Origin: Streptococcus sp.
GTDB taxonomy: Bacteria; Bacillota; Bacilli; Lactobacillales; Streptococcaceae
Reading direction: 5' to 3'
NCBI GenBank assembly: GCA_030527925.1
Contig: JAUMZW010000005.1
Location: 62,001 to 126,000 of the forward strand
Length of the DNA: 64,000 nucleotides
Position numbers and translations under genes: made by a program. The notes under the pieces were generated by a model. It made no database searches. It had not been told where the DNA came from and was given only the letters and a program-made list of their open reading frames with translations. Below, piece after piece: positions 48,267-58,192 of this stretch (positions within the stretch are counted from its first letter, which is position 1; each line of letters opens with the position of its first letter).

Positions 48267-50255
48267 TCCAATCTGACTACCATTTGGTACATTTTTGTCA
48301 ACCGTAAGAACTCTTAATTTACCATCATGTTCGGCTGACAAAATCATTCCTTGACTTATTAGTCCCATCATTTTACGTGGTTTTAAATTTGCAACAATTT
48401 GTAATTTTTGTCCCACTAATTCCTGTTCGTTAGGATAGTAGTTCGCAATTCCAGATAAAATTTGACGGTCTTCGCCATCACCAGCATCCAATCTAAACTG
48501 TAAAAGTTTTTCAGAACCTTCAACACGTGTAACTTCCTTAACTTCTGCTACTCGTATTTCTACTTTGTCAAAATCTTCAAATTTAATAGCAGATTTTTGA
48601 TTAGACAATTTCACTTGAGATGGGTCCCATTTATTATCAGTAACTGTAACGCCACCCATTTGTTGTTTAATATAAGCAATCTCTTCTTCCATATCTAAAC
48701 GTGGGAAAATAGGTTCTCCTTTTTTCACGACTGTAAGCCCATTTGGTAAAGCTGATAACTCAAGATTTTCTAAATCATATTCAGCTGTCATTCCTAATTG
48801 TTCCATAATTGCATCAGATGTTGTCATCATAAATGGATGAATCAGATGAGCAACCACACGAAGACTAGCAGCCAAATGACTCATGACAGAAGCCAACTGC
48901 TCACGGTCTTCTTCATTCTTAGCAAGCATCCATGGAGCTGTTTCATCAATGTACTTATTGGTTCTAGCGATAATATTCCAAACTGCTTCTAAAGCACGTG
49001 GATAGTCTACAGCATCCATGTATTTATGGTAGGCAAAATCATTTTCAGCAATAACATTTGTTAAATCCTCATCAAAATCAGTCACACTTTCTTGATAAGA
49101 TGGAATCACCCCATCAAAGTATTTGTTTACCATAGCAACTGTTCGATTCAAAAGATTTCCTAAATCATTTGCCAACTCATAGTTGATTCGTCCCACATAA
49201 TCCTCAGGTGTAAAAGTTCCATCACTTCCAACTGGTAAACTCCTCATCAAATAATAACGAAGTGGATCTAAGCTGTAACGCTCCACAAGCATTTCTGGGT
49301 AGACAACATTTCCTTTTGATTTTGACATTTTACCATCTTTCATGACAAACCAGCCATGAGCAATTAGACGATCCGGTAATTTCACGTCCAACATCATGAG
49401 CATAATTGGCCAGTAAATGGAATGAAATCGAAGAATATCTTTCCCAACCATATGAAAGACTGTTCCATCCCAAAATTTGTCAAACTTTTCATGATCTTCT
49501 TGACTATAACCAAGTGCAGTGACATAGTTTAATAATGCATCAATCCAAACATAAACCACATGTCTTGGATTAGATGGAACTTTCACCCCCCATGTAAAAG
49601 ATGTACGTGATACAGCTAAATCCTCTAATCCTGGTTCTATGAAATTTTTAATAATTTCATTCATACGTCCATCCGGTTGAATAAAATTAGGGTGTTCATT
49701 AAAGAATGCCACTAATTTATCAGCATATTTACTAAGACGAAGGAAATAAGATTCCTCTGATACCCACTCAACCTCATGTCCACTTGGTGCAATCCCACCA
49801 ATTACTTTTCCTGCTTCATCACGATAAACTTCTTCTAGTTGACTTTCTGTAAAAAACTCTTCGTCTGAAACAGAATACCAACCAGAGTATTCTCCCAAAT
49901 AAATATCTCCTTGAGCTAAAAGACGTTCAAAAACATCAGCAACCACTTTTTCATGATAATCATCTGTCGTACGGATAAACTTATCATAAGAAATATCTAG
50001 GAGTTCCCATAGTTCCTTAACTCCCTTGGCCATACCATCGACATAAGTCTGTGGAGTAATACCTGCTTCTTCAGCTTTTTGTTGAATCTTTTGACCATGC
50101 TCATCTAAACCTGTTAAATAAAACACTTCATGGTTCATCATGCGTTTATATCGTGCTAAAACATCACAGGCAATTGTTGTATAAGCTGAACCTATATGTA
50201 ATTTCCCCGAAGGGTAATAAATCGGTGTTGTAATATAAAATGGTTTTTTTGACAT
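48264..50255 (-). CDS. metG: Methionyl-tRNA synthetase
   Basis: 663 residues from ATG 50255 (GAAAGGAA upstream; an in-frame start at 50348 adds 31 residues with no ribosome site). HIGH-type motif [21 protein letters not shown], the anticodon-binding helix bundle and a C-terminal tRNA-binding OB domain ([26 protein letters not shown]). It lacks the zinc-knuckle cysteines in the connective domain, as usual in Gram-positives. It charges tRNA-Met. Confidence 0.97.
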   Translation of the reverse strand: MSKKPFYITTPIYYPSGKLHIGSAYTTIACDVLARYKRMMNHEVFYLTGLDEHGQKIQQKAEEAGITPQTYVDGMAKGVKELWELLDISYDKFIRTTDDYHEKVVADVFERLLAQGDIYLGEYSGWYSVSDEEFFTESQLEEVYRDEAGKVIGGIAPSGHEVEWVSEESYFLRLSKYADKLVAFFNEHPNFIQPDGRMNEIIKNFIEPGLEDLAVSRTSFTWGVKVPSNPRHVVYVWIDALLNYVTALGYSQEDHEKFDKFWDGTVFHMVGKDILRFHSIYWPIMLMMLDVKLPDRLIAHGWFVMKDGKMSKSKGNVVYPEMLVERYSLDPLRYYLMRSLPVGSDGTFTPEDYVGRINYELANDLGNLLNRTVAMVNKYFDGVIPSYQESVTDFDEDLTNVIAENDFAYHKYMDAVDYPRALEAVWNIIARTNKYIDETAPWMLAKNEEDREQLASVMSHLAASLRVVAHLIHPFMMTTSDAIMEQLGMTAEYDLENLELSALPNGLTVVKKGEPIFPRLDMEEEIAYIKQQMGGVTVTDNKWDPSQVKLSNQKSAIKFEDFDKVEIRVAEVKEVTRVEGSEKLLQFRLDAGDGEDRQILSGIANYYPNEQELVGQKLQIVANLKPRKMMGLISQGMILSAEHDGKLRVLTVDKNVPNGSQIG

Positions 50256-50433
50256 TTTAATTCCTTTCAAGGCTAATGAAACCTTATTATTTTTAAAATT
50301 TAACGCTTCTATTATAACATAAATTAGAATATGAATTTTAAGAATCATTCTTTTTTAAATATTATTTGAACACAACTATCGCCTTGACTATTATTTTTTG
50401 ATAAAATAATAAAAAATGGAAAAAGGATAAGAT

Positions 50434-51261
50434 ATGAAATTAATCTCTTGGAATATTGATTCCCTAAATGCTGCCTTAACGAGCGATTCAAAGCGTGCAC
50501 TTTTATCAAGAAAAGTCATTGATACGCTCTTAACCTATGATGCTGATGTCATTGCACTTCAAGAAACTAAATTATCTGCAAAAGGACCAACAAAGAAGCA
50601 CCTTGAAATTCTTGAAAATTACTTTCCAAATTACACCTGTGTTTGGCGTTCATCTGTTGAACCTGCACGCAAAGGATATGCAGGAACCATGTTTCTCTAT
50701 AAAAATCATCTCAAACCAACTGTTTCTTACCCAGAAATTGGAGCACCCTCAACAATGGATTATGAAGGACGTATAATAACCCTCGAATTTGATAAATTTT
50801 ACGTTACTCAAGTATATACACCAAATGCCGGTGATGGCTTAAAACGTATAGAAGAACGTCAAGGGTGGGATCTAAAATATGCTGATTATCTTGTCACGTT
50901 AGATAACGAAAAACCTGTTCTTGCAACAGGAGATTATAATGTTGCACATCATGAAATAGACCTAGCAAATCCTTCTTCAAACCATAATTCACCTGGTTTT
51001 ACAAAAGAGGAACGTCAAGGTTTTACTAATTTGCTGTCTAAAGGTTTTGTTGATACTTTTAGAAAACTACATGGAAATATTCCAAATGTCTACTCTTGGT
51101 GGGCTCAAAGAAGTAAAACGAGTAAGATTAATAATACTGGTTGGAGAATTGATTACTGGTTGACTAGTGAACGCATTTCAGATAAAATTATAAAATCTGA
51201 AATGATTGACTCTGGAGAACGCCAAGACCATACTCCGATTTTACTAGAAATTAAAATTTAG
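50434..51261 (+). CDS. exoA: Exodeoxyribonuclease III family AP endonuclease
   Basis: 275 residues. MKLISWNIDSLNAALTS, LQETKLS (metal Glu), GRIITLEFDKFYVTQVYTPNAG, TGDYNVAHHEIDLANP and RIDYWLTSE, SGERQDHTPILLEI are the exonuclease III motifs with catalytic Asp/Asn and His. It incises abasic sites in base-excision repair. GGATAAGAT precedes the ATG. It is monocistronic, divergent from metG. Confidence 0.95.
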   Translation: MKLISWNIDSLNAALTSDSKRALLSRKVIDTLLTYDADVIALQETKLSAKGPTKKHLEILENYFPNYTCVWRSSVEPARKGYAGTMFLYKNHLKPTVSYPEIGAPSTMDYEGRIITLEFDKFYVTQVYTPNAGDGLKRIEERQGWDLKYADYLVTLDNEKPVLATGDYNVAHHEIDLANPSSNHNSPGFTKEERQGFTNLLSKGFVDTFRKLHGNIPNVYSWWAQRSKTSKINNTGWRIDYWLTSERISDKIIKSEMIDSGERQDHTPILLEIKI

Positions 51262-51266
51262 TCTAT

Positions 51267-51299
51267 CAAAAAACACCTATTTTAACATAGGTGTTTTTT
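51267..51299. terminator. Bidirectional terminator between exoA and the ogt-Spx-like gene
   Basis: AAAAAACACCTAT and ATAGGTGTTTTTT around TTTAAC. Confidence 0.9.
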
Positions 51300-51301
51300 G
51301 A

Positions 51302-52117
51302 TTATAATTCTCCATAAGACGTGCGATAACCAATTTGAACAACTTGATTGTCCTGAACAAGTATTGGACGTTTAATTAACATTCCATCAGATGCTAATAA
51401 TTCTGCAGCAGCTTCAATTGATAAATCGGCTATTTTATCTTTCAAGCCTAAGAATCTGTAACTTTGTCCACTAGTATTAAAAAAATTTTTTAAAGGAAAT
51501 TTTCCACTTTTCATCCACTCTTTTAATGTTGAAGCTTTAGGAGGATTTAACTTGATATCAACAGATTCAAAATTAAGACCTAACTGTTTTAATTCTGCTT
51601 TCGCTTTTTTACATGTTGTACACTTTGGGTACTCATAAAATGTATACATTCTATTTCCTTTCTTTTCATTGGCCAATAACCACTCTTTTTTTTCAACACC
51701 TGCTACATAGCCTGTCAAGTGACCTTCAGACGAAACAACTCTGTGACATGGTACAACAATAAGAAGTTTATTCCGTTTAAGAGCACCACCTATAGCCTGT
51801 GCTGAGCGACAACCTATCTTATCAGCAAGTTGACCATATGTCACCATTTTACCATAAGGAACAGCTAAAACCTCTTTTAGCACTTGTTTTTGAAAAGCAG
51901 TTCCGTCTATTCTCACCTTTAAAAAGGGAGCTGAAACATTTCCTAAAAAGTATTGGTCAAACCATTCTATAACCTCTTTCAGAATAGGATGTTCAATCTC
52001 TGAATTATCAGATTTAGAAAAACATTGCAATGATTCAAGAAACCTAACCTCAGTTAATGCTGAATCATCTGCAACTAATTCTAAATTCCCAATTGGGGAA
52101 GAATAGATCACTCTCAT
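51302..52117 (-). CDS. ogt: Fused O6-methylguanine-DNA methyltransferase and Spx/ArsC-like protein
   Basis: 271 residues. Residues 1-150: methyltransferase with TAFQKQVLKEVLAVPYGKMVTY, the acceptor IVVPCHRVV and LTGYVAGVEKKEWLLANE. Residues 157-271: arsenate-reductase-like thioredoxin fold MYTFYEYPKCTTCKKAKAEL with a CxxC and DGMLIKRPIL. The parts are separate genes in most relatives. Between them the DNA reads AAGGAAATAGAATG, a good ribosome site for the second part alone (51302-51649). One more A in the preceding run would end ogt at TAG there. So the fusion may be an indel product, and a separate Spx-like protein is still likely. It overlaps serA by one base. Confidence 0.85.
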   Translation of the reverse strand: MRVIYSSPIGNLELVADDSALTEVRFLESLQCFSKSDNSEIEHPILKEVIEWFDQYFLGNVSAPFLKVRIDGTAFQKQVLKEVLAVPYGKMVTYGQLADKIGCRSAQAIGGALKRNKLLIVVPCHRVVSSEGHLTGYVAGVEKKEWLLANEKKGNRMYTFYEYPKCTTCKKAKAELKQLGLNFESVDIKLNPPKASTLKEWMKSGKFPLKNFFNTSGQSYRFLGLKDKIADLSIEAAAELLASDGMLIKRPILVQDNQVVQIGYRTSYGEL

Positions 52118-53295
52118 TACACTTTTTTTATTAAACGAACACGAACAATATTATCACTATCATCGAAAGATTTAACCAATGAATTAATTTTTTCCTCATC
52201 TGTTTCATCTAAATCTAACAAAGTATAGGCATAATCACCTTTTGAACGATTAATGATGTTATCAATATTAATACCTAAATTAGATACCGCAGTTGAAATA
52301 TTCGCCACAATATTTGGGACATTACGATTGATTAATGTAATTCGATATGGTGCTGTAAGGGCTTGATGGACATTGGGAAAATTCACAGCATTAGTTATTT
52401 CACCAGTTTCTAAAAATCGCTTAATGGTTCTAGAAGCCATTATTGCACAATTTAATTCTGCTTCTTCAGTTGAACCACCCAAGTGAGGAAAGACTGTAAT
52501 CCCTTCCTTATTCAATAACGATTCTGATCCAAAATCCGTAATATAACGTTTCACTTTACCTAAAGAAATTGCTTCAAATAAATCTTCTTGTCGAACCAAT
52601 TCAGCACGCGCGAAATTGATTAATGTCACATTATCTTTCATACTTGAAAACGCTGAAGCATCAAACAAATCTTTTGTATCAGGTGTTAGAGGTACATGAA
52701 CAGTAATAAAATCAGCCTGCTCGAAAATTTCTTTTAAATCACTAACACGTTTAACATGACTTGAGATACTCCATGCTGTTTCGATTGAAACAAATGGATC
52801 ATAGCCAATAACATTCATTCCTAAACGACGTGCATCATTGGCAATTCTAGCTCCAATGGCCCCTAACCCAATTACTCCCAAAGTCTTTCCGTAAATTTCA
52901 GTACCAGCAAACTGCTTTTTCCCAGCCTCAATTTGCTTTGGAACATCTTCTCCAAAGAGTGTATTTACCCAAGCATTTGCCGAAATATAATCTCTTGCTG
53001 ATAATAACAATGAAGCAAGAACTGCTTCTTTTACCGCATTAGCATTCGCCCCTGGTGTATTAAAAACAATTATACCCTTCTCAGTGGCATCTGAAATTGG
53101 AATATTATTTGTTCCCGCACCAGCCCTAGCTATAGCTTTTAAATTGGAAGGAAAATCGACATCATGAAGATTTTGACTACGAATGATATAGGCGTCAGGA
53201 TTTGATGACATTTTATCATCAATCAAAAAGTCAGAACCAAATTCACTCAATCCAATTTTATTAATATTATTAAATGTCTTAATGTTAAAAAGCAT
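52117..53295 (-). CDS. serA: D-3-phosphoglycerate dehydrogenase
   Basis: 392 residues. NAD-binding GKTLGVIGLGAIGARIANDA, catalytic region INFARAELVRQEDL and HLGGSTEEAELNCA (His), then a C-terminal ACT domain (ITLINRNVPNIVANISTAVSNLGINIDN). It converts 3-phosphoglycerate to phosphohydroxypyruvate, the first step of serine synthesis; the ACT domain may give serine feedback. It follows serC by 88 bp. Confidence 0.95.
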   Translation of the reverse strand: MLFNIKTFNNINKIGLSEFGSDFLIDDKMSSNPDAYIIRSQNLHDVDFPSNLKAIARAGAGTNNIPISDATEKGIIVFNTPGANANAVKEAVLASLLLSARDYISANAWVNTLFGEDVPKQIEAGKKQFAGTEIYGKTLGVIGLGAIGARIANDARRLGMNVIGYDPFVSIETAWSISSHVKRVSDLKEIFEQADFITVHVPLTPDTKDLFDASAFSSMKDNVTLINFARAELVRQEDLFEAISLGKVKRYITDFGSESLLNKEGITVFPHLGGSTEEAELNCAIMASRTIKRFLETGEITNAVNFPNVHQALTAPYRITLINRNVPNIVANISTAVSNLGINIDNIINRSKGDYAYTLLDLDETDEEKINSLVKSFDDSDNIVRVRLIKKV

Positions 53296-53383
53296 ACATT
53301 ACACAAAGGCTAGATCACTAGCCCCTTTCTTTTTTATTTTTACCGTAATCATAGAAAAAATCATATCATTTAATCTACAAAAA

Positions 53384-54475
53384 CTATGAATTCTTAGTTT
53401 CAAATTCCTTCATGAAGTCGATCAAATCAACAACTCCTTGTCTTGGAAAAGCATTATATAAGCTAGCTCTCATTCCACCTACTGAACGATGGCCTTTAAT
53501 ATTTTTGAATCCTCTTGCATCAGCCTCGCTAGCAAATTGAGCATCTAACTCCTTACTCGGTGTTGTAAAAGGAATATTTGCTACTGAACGATCAGTTGAG
53601 TTTTTTAAAGGGCTTCTGTAAAACGAAGATTGACTAATAAAATTATATAATAAGCTAGATTTTTCACGATTAATTTTTTCAATCTCATCAACACCGCCTA
53701 ATGATTTTACCCATTCAAAAACTAATTTCGCAATATAAATACTATAAGCAGGTGGCGTATTATAAAGAGATTCAGCATCTGAATGAATTCTGTAATCAAG
53801 CATACTTGATAAGATAGGCTCATCGTTTAACAAGTCTTCACGAATAATAACTACCGTTACTCCTGCTGGTCCGATGTTTTTTTGAGCACCAGCATAAATC
53901 ATACCAAATTCTTCAACATTATATCGAACAGCTAAAATATTAGACGACATATCTGCTACAATAGGTACACCATTCGTATCAGGAATATCATAAATTGAAG
54001 TCCCTTCAATAGTGTTATTCGTCGTCAAATGGACATAAGCTGCATCTTTATCAATAGATTCCACATCAAATTCTGGAATACGGTCAAATGACGTCTCTTC
54101 ACTAGAAGCTAGTAAAATAGGGTCAAAAGGAATTGTTTTTGATAACTTAATAGCCTCTGTATATGCTTTTTTTCCCCAAGAACCAGCAACGAGATAGTAA
54201 GCCTTTTTACCTTTTGCTAAATTCAAAGGAATCATACTAAATTGAAGCGAAGCTCCCCCTTGTAAAAACAATACTTTATAATTATCAGGTATAGCCATCA
54301 ATTCTCGTAAAGCATTTTCTGCATCCTTAATTATCTCTTCAAACTCCTTGGAACGATGGGAGACTTCTAAAACACTCATACCACTATTTTTATAATCAAG
54401 CATTTCAGCTTGTGCGGTTTGTAATACTGTTTTAGGTAAGACTGCAGGACCTGCAGAAAAATTATAGATTGTCAT
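53384..54475 (-). CDS. serC: Phosphoserine aminotransferase
   Basis: 363 residues from ATG 54475, chosen because GGAGG is five bases before it; a start four codons earlier lies on the ribosome site. [36 protein letters not shown] and the PLP lysine in [20 protein letters not shown] are the family motifs. It makes phosphoserine from phosphohydroxypyruvate and glutamate. It forms an operon with serA; serB is not in the window. Confidence 0.96.
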   Translation of the reverse strand: MTIYNFSAGPAVLPKTVLQTAQAEMLDYKNSGMSVLEVSHRSKEFEEIIKDAENALRELMAIPDNYKVLFLQGGASLQFSMIPLNLAKGKKAYYLVAGSWGKKAYTEAIKLSKTIPFDPILLASSEETSFDRIPEFDVESIDKDAAYVHLTTNNTIEGTSIYDIPDTNGVPIVADMSSNILAVRYNVEEFGMIYAGAQKNIGPAGVTVVIIREDLLNDEPILSSMLDYRIHSDAESLYNTPPAYSIYIAKLVFEWVKSLGGVDEIEKINREKSSLLYNFISQSSFYRSPLKNSTDRSVANIPFTTPSKELDAQFASEADARGFKNIKGHRSVGGMRASLYNAFPRQGVVDLIDFMKEFETKNS

Positions 54476-54499
54476 AAAAACCTCCATTCTAATTCTACG

Positions 54500-54529
54500 A
54501 TTATAGCATAATTTTCTGAATTTTGTAAA
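54500..54529 (-). promoter_or_regulatory. serCA promoter
   Basis: Minus strand: TTTACA (54524-54529), 18-bp spacer, TATAAT (54500-54505) preceded by TATGC. Confidence 0.6.
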
Positions 54530-54549
54530 GATTCTTCTAAATAATACTG

Positions 54550-54577
54550 TTTACTTTATTTAATATTATGTTATAAT
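54550..54577 (+). promoter_or_regulatory. cutC promoter
   Basis: TTTACT (54550-54555), 16-bp spacer, TATAAT (54572-54577); the ATG is 20 bases further with only a weak ribosome site. Confidence 0.5.
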
Positions 54578-54596
54578 ATTAAATAAAAAGATAATT

Positions 54597-55235
54597 ATGA
54601 TTAAAGAATTTTGTGCTGAAAACTATAGCAATCTTCCCCATTTAACGTCACATGACATCCAACGTGTTGAACTATGCGACAATTTAGCAGTTGGAGGAAC
54701 AACACCGAGCTATGGAGTAATTAAAAAATCAGTTGAATTACTCCATCAAAAAGGAATACAAGTATCTACAATGATAAGACCTCGAGGTGGAGATTATACC
54801 TACACATCAGATGAAGTTGAAATTATGTGTCAAGATATAATATACGCTAATCAATTAAATAGTGACTACCTTGTTGTTGGTGCTTTGACAAATCAAAATA
54901 CACTAGACTTAGCAATACTAAATCAATTCATTAAAACTGCTACATCAGCTAAATTTGTTTTTCATATGGCCTTTGATTTAATTCCATTAAATCAACAAAA
55001 AGAAGCATTAGACGATTTAATCAATCTAGGCTTTAAACGTATTTTACTAAATGGTTCAATTGATAGGAATAATGTTTTAGATAATCTTAATCACCTCAGA
55101 GACCTTAATACCTATGCTAATAATAAAATTGAATTAATGGTAGGTGGAGGTGTTACTTTAGAAAATTATCAAGAAATTGTGAAAAAAACAGGTGTTGCAG
55201 CTGTTCATGGAACTAAATTAACTAAGCTCCCTTAA
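54597..55235 (+). CDS. cutC: CutC family protein
   Basis: 212 residues. DIQRVELCDNLAVGGTTPSYGVIKKSVELL, VSTMIRPRGGDYTYTSDEVEIM, VVGALT, FHMAFDLIP and LMVGGGVTLENY are CutC motifs on a TIM barrel. It was named for copper tolerance in E. coli, but the enzymatic role is unsettled. It is monocistronic, divergent from serC and convergent with glnK. Confidence 0.92.
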   Translation: MIKEFCAENYSNLPHLTSHDIQRVELCDNLAVGGTTPSYGVIKKSVELLHQKGIQVSTMIRPRGGDYTYTSDEVEIMCQDIIYANQLNSDYLVVGALTNQNTLDLAILNQFIKTATSAKFVFHMAFDLIPLNQQKEALDDLINLGFKRILLNGSIDRNNVLDNLNHLRDLNTYANNKIELMVGGGVTLENYQEIVKKTGVAAVHGTKLTKLP

Positions 55236-55240
55236 ACTCA

Positions 55241-55275
55241 AAAGATACTAGTATGTTCTACTAGTATCTTTTTCT
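55241..55275. terminator. Bidirectional terminator between cutC and the PII gene
   Basis: AAAGATACTAGTA and TACTAGTATCTTT around TGTTC, with TTTTTCTTT on the plus strand. Confidence 0.88.
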
Positions 55276-55617
55276 TTATAGAGCATCTGCGTCAGTCTCA
55301 CCTGTCCTAATACGAACAACTCTATCTATTGGTAAGATAAAGATTTTCCCATCTCCAATTTCTCCTGTATGAACAGATTTAATAATAAGATCAACAATTT
55401 TATCAACCATTGCATCAACAACTATAATTTCAACCTTTACTTTTACTAATAGAGTTGGAACAACTTTTTGCCCACGGACGTACTCTGCAAAACCTTTTTG
55501 ACTCCCATACCCCAATACCTGACTAACTGTCATACCTTTTGCAATATCACTTTTTGAAATGGCCTCTTTTAAATCTTCTAATTTATCAGAACGAATAATG
55601 GCTTCTACTTTTTTCAT
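55276..55617 (-). CDS. glnK: PII-family nitrogen regulatory protein
   Basis: 113 residues. [19 protein letters not shown], the T-loop [20 protein letters not shown] and [23 protein letters not shown]. It binds ATP/2-oxoglutarate and gates AmtB by inserting the T-loop. The Tyr that is uridylylated in enteric PII is replaced by Val (EYVRG instead of ELYRG), so control is by ligand binding only. It follows amtB by nine bases. Confidence 0.93.
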   Translation of the reverse strand: MKKVEAIIRSDKLEDLKEAISKSDIAKGMTVSQVLGYGSQKGFAEYVRGQKVVPTLLVKVKVEIIVVDAMVDKIVDLIIKSVHTGEIGDGKIFILPIDRVVRIRTGETDADAL

Positions 55618-55626
55618 TGACTTCTC

Positions 55627-56862
55627 CTAAGAATCTAATCCCATAAATGTTGGATAAGCAGTCTCTTCATGTTCACTATCATCAAGTCCAATCGCCTCTG
55701 AACGTTCATCAACTCGTAATGGCATTAACTTGCCTATCCCTTTTATAATAACATACGATACTAAACCTGACCATAAAATTGTTACAATTATAGCTAAACT
55801 CGTCACTAAAAATAAATGCGGATTACCATATATTATCCCAATATTTGATTTATCTAAGGCTAAATCTGGTGTGGTGAAGATAGCAGTAGCAAATCCTCCA
55901 AAAATACCACCAATACCATGGCATCCAAATGCATCTAAGGCATCGTCATAAGCAAATTTCTTTTTTAGAACTGATATAGCAAAAAAACAAATTGGGCTGA
56001 CACAAAAACCTATAATAAATGAACTCCATATTGAAACAAATCCTGCCCCTGGGGTAATCGCAACTAAGCCAGCAACCATACCTGTTGAAGCACCAACTAA
56101 TGATGGTCTTCCAATCATTTTTATTTCAATCAACATCCAAGAAAGTAAAGCAGATGCTGCAGAGACATGCGTAGTAATCATAGAATGTATAGCCAAATGA
56201 TTTGCTGTTAGACTGGAACCAGCATTAAACCCAAACCAACCAAACCACAATAGACCTGCTCCCAATAAAACAAAGGGAATATTGTGAGGACGATACTCAA
56301 GGTGATGAAAATCCCGACGTCTTCCAACAACAATAGCCAAGACCAATCCAGTAATACCAGAAGTAATATGTACAACATCACCTCCAGCAAAATCAATTGT
56401 TCCAAGTTTTGCAAGAAAACCTTCATCCCAAACCATATGAGCAAAAGGATAGTAGACAAATACTGACCAAATAGTCGAAAAAATAATAAGTGGTAGAAAA
56501 CGCATTCTACCTGCAACTGCTCCTGTAAGTATTCCAATTGCAATAATGGCAAACATCATCTGAAAAATTGCAAATAACAAATCTGGAATTTGTAATCCTC
56601 GTGTTGAACTGGTCTCACTAACCCCATTTAAAAATAAATGTTCTAAATTTCCAAAAATCTTTCCTTCACCACCAAAAGATAGCGAATACCCCATAATTAA
56701 CCATAATAAAGAGGCTATTGCTAGAGGCATAATAACCATCATCATTGTATTGATTACATTTTTTCGTCTCTCTAAACCACCATAAAAAAATGCTAGTCCA
56801 GGTGTCATTAAAAAGACTAGGGCTGAACAAATGATAATAAAAGTAATTGATCCTGTATCCAT
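55627..56862 (-). CDS. amtB: Ammonium transporter
   Basis: 411 residues, 11 membrane helices. The Amt twin-His pore is visible in GGDVVHITSGITGLVLA and DAFGCHGIGGIFGG, and the family signature in AGSSLTANHLAIHSMITTHVSAASALLSWMLIE. It imports ammonium under nitrogen limitation. The amtB-glnK pair is the standard unit. AAGGAGG precedes the ATG. Confidence 0.96.
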   Translation of the reverse strand: MDTGSITFIIICSALVFLMTPGLAFFYGGLERRKNVINTMMMVIMPLAIASLLWLIMGYSLSFGGEGKIFGNLEHLFLNGVSETSSTRGLQIPDLLFAIFQMMFAIIAIGILTGAVAGRMRFLPLIIFSTIWSVFVYYPFAHMVWDEGFLAKLGTIDFAGGDVVHITSGITGLVLAIVVGRRRDFHHLEYRPHNIPFVLLGAGLLWFGWFGFNAGSSLTANHLAIHSMITTHVSAASALLSWMLIEIKMIGRPSLVGASTGMVAGLVAITPGAGFVSIWSSFIIGFCVSPICFFAISVLKKKFAYDDALDAFGCHGIGGIFGGFATAIFTTPDLALDKSNIGIIYGNPHLFLVTSLAIIVTILWSGLVSYVIIKGIGKLMPLRVDERSEAIGLDDSEHEETAYPTFMGLDS

Positions 56863-56944
56863 TCAATACCTCCTTTTTCTATGAAGAGTATTATATCATA
56901 ATTTTCAGAATATTTGTTCTATTTTTTACAATTGAATTTTCTAA

Positions 56945-56970
56945 AAAAAGAGTCTTTTAAGACTCTTTTA
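56945..56970 (-). terminator. rsmI terminator
   Basis: AAAAGAGTCTT and AAGACTCTTTT stem, then TTTTTAG on the minus strand. Confidence 0.8.
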
Positions 56971-56978
56971 ATTATAGG

Positions 56979-57842
56979 TTACTTCTTTTCATGATAGGCT
57001 GTGTATAACTTTTGACGATTAAAATGATATTTCTTAGCAACCTCTTTAATAGCTTGATTTGGTTTGATCTGATTAGCTACCAAATTATGAACTAAATCAA
57101 TTGCATCATCTAAACTAAGGGAATTCTCTTCAATATCTTGATAGCCCTCAACGATAATCAAACATTCACCTTTAATCTGGTTCTCATATAAATATTCTAA
57201 AATCTCTGAAATTTTACCGCGAAGATACTCTTCAAAAAATTTTGTTAGCTCTCGAACTAAAACTACTTGACGATCACCATATACAGATTGCATGAGAGAC
57301 AAAGTATCAGAAATACGGTATGGAGATTCGTAAAAAATCTGAGTTTCAGGATAATGAACTTTACTGGTAAAAAATTCTTTTTGTTGACCTTGTTTTCTAG
57401 GTAAGAAACCATAAAAAATATGAGGTTGGGGTACAATCCCACTAGCAATTAATGCTGTAATACCTGCACTTGCACCAGGTATAGACACAACTGAGATTCC
57501 ATCTCTAATCGCTGCTTTAACAAGATCATGTCCAGGATCAGAAATAGAAGGCATTCCTGCATCAGAAACTTGTGCTAAAGATTGACCTGACTTTAATAAA
57601 TCCAGTAAAAAAGGGATTTTTTCATAAGCATTATGTTCATGAAAACTCACTTGTTTTGTTTTTATATCAAACTGTTTTAACAATAATCCAGTATTTCTAG
57701 TATCTTCTGCACAAATTAAATCAACTGATTTTAAAATTGAAATCGCGCGTGGTGTCATATCTTGTAAATTACCAATAGGAGTTGGTACTAAATAAAGTGT
57801 TCCAGTATTTAAGGTATCTTTGAAACTCTTTTGAACCTGCAT
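56979..57842 (-). CDS. rsmI: 16S rRNA (cytidine(1402)-2'-O)-methyltransferase
   Basis: 287 residues. TLYLVPTPIGNLQDMTPRAI, AEDTRNTGLLLKQF, QVSDAGMPSISDPGHDLV, SIPGASAGITALIASG, FYESPYRI and VVLVRELTKFFEE are the RsmI (tetrapyrrole methylase fold) motifs. It methylates C1402 in the decoding centre using SAM. It lies eight bases after yabA within the tmk-holB-yabA-rsmI run. Confidence 0.97.
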   Translation of the reverse strand: MQVQKSFKDTLNTGTLYLVPTPIGNLQDMTPRAISILKSVDLICAEDTRNTGLLLKQFDIKTKQVSFHEHNAYEKIPFLLDLLKSGQSLAQVSDAGMPSISDPGHDLVKAAIRDGISVVSIPGASAGITALIASGIVPQPHIFYGFLPRKQGQQKEFFTSKVHYPETQIFYESPYRISDTLSLMQSVYGDRQVVLVRELTKFFEEYLRGKISEILEYLYENQIKGECLIIVEGYQDIEENSLSLDDAIDLVHNLVANQIKPNQAIKEVAKKYHFNRQKLYTAYHEKK

Positions 57843-57850
57843 TTTCCCCT

Positions 57851-58177
57851 CTATTCTCTATCAAAAATCTGCATACAAAACATGCAATCTTCATTATCCT
57901 CACGTCTTTGACCATAAAAATGACTACAAACATGAAATCCATCTTTATAGATAGCAAACAAATGCTCATTAGCCTGTTTTACTGTTTTTTTTGTCACTGG
58001 TTTTGCTTCTATTCGTTGTAAATGTTCTCTTAATTGAGAAATTTCTAAGCGATAACGTGTATTTTCTTCTAATAATTCATCAACTTGTTTTTTTAAGGAT
58101 TCAATATTTGATAATGTTTCCACAAGATTATCCGAAAAATGCTCAAATCTATCAAACAATTCTTTTTTATCTACCAT
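57851..58177 (-). CDS. yabA: Replication initiation control protein YabA
   Basis: 108 residues: N-terminal leucine-rich coiled coil (VDKKELFDRFEHFSDNLVET, then LSNIESLKKQVDELLEENTRYRLEISQLREHL) and a C-terminal zinc site HVCSHFYG...DCMFCMQIF. It bridges DnaA and DnaN and limits re-initiation. It lies in the holB-yabA-rsmI order seen across Firmicutes. Confidence 0.95.
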   Translation of the reverse strand: MVDKKELFDRFEHFSDNLVETLSNIESLKKQVDELLEENTRYRLEISQLREHLQRIEAKPVTKKTVKQANEHLFAIYKDGFHVCSHFYGQRREDNEDCMFCMQIFDRE

Positions 58178-58192
58178 AAAAATCCTCTCTAA

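Noticed and set aside
56208..56552. Hydrophobic frame overlapping amtB
   Set aside because: It is a shifted reading of amtB helices in the same strand; amtB is clear.
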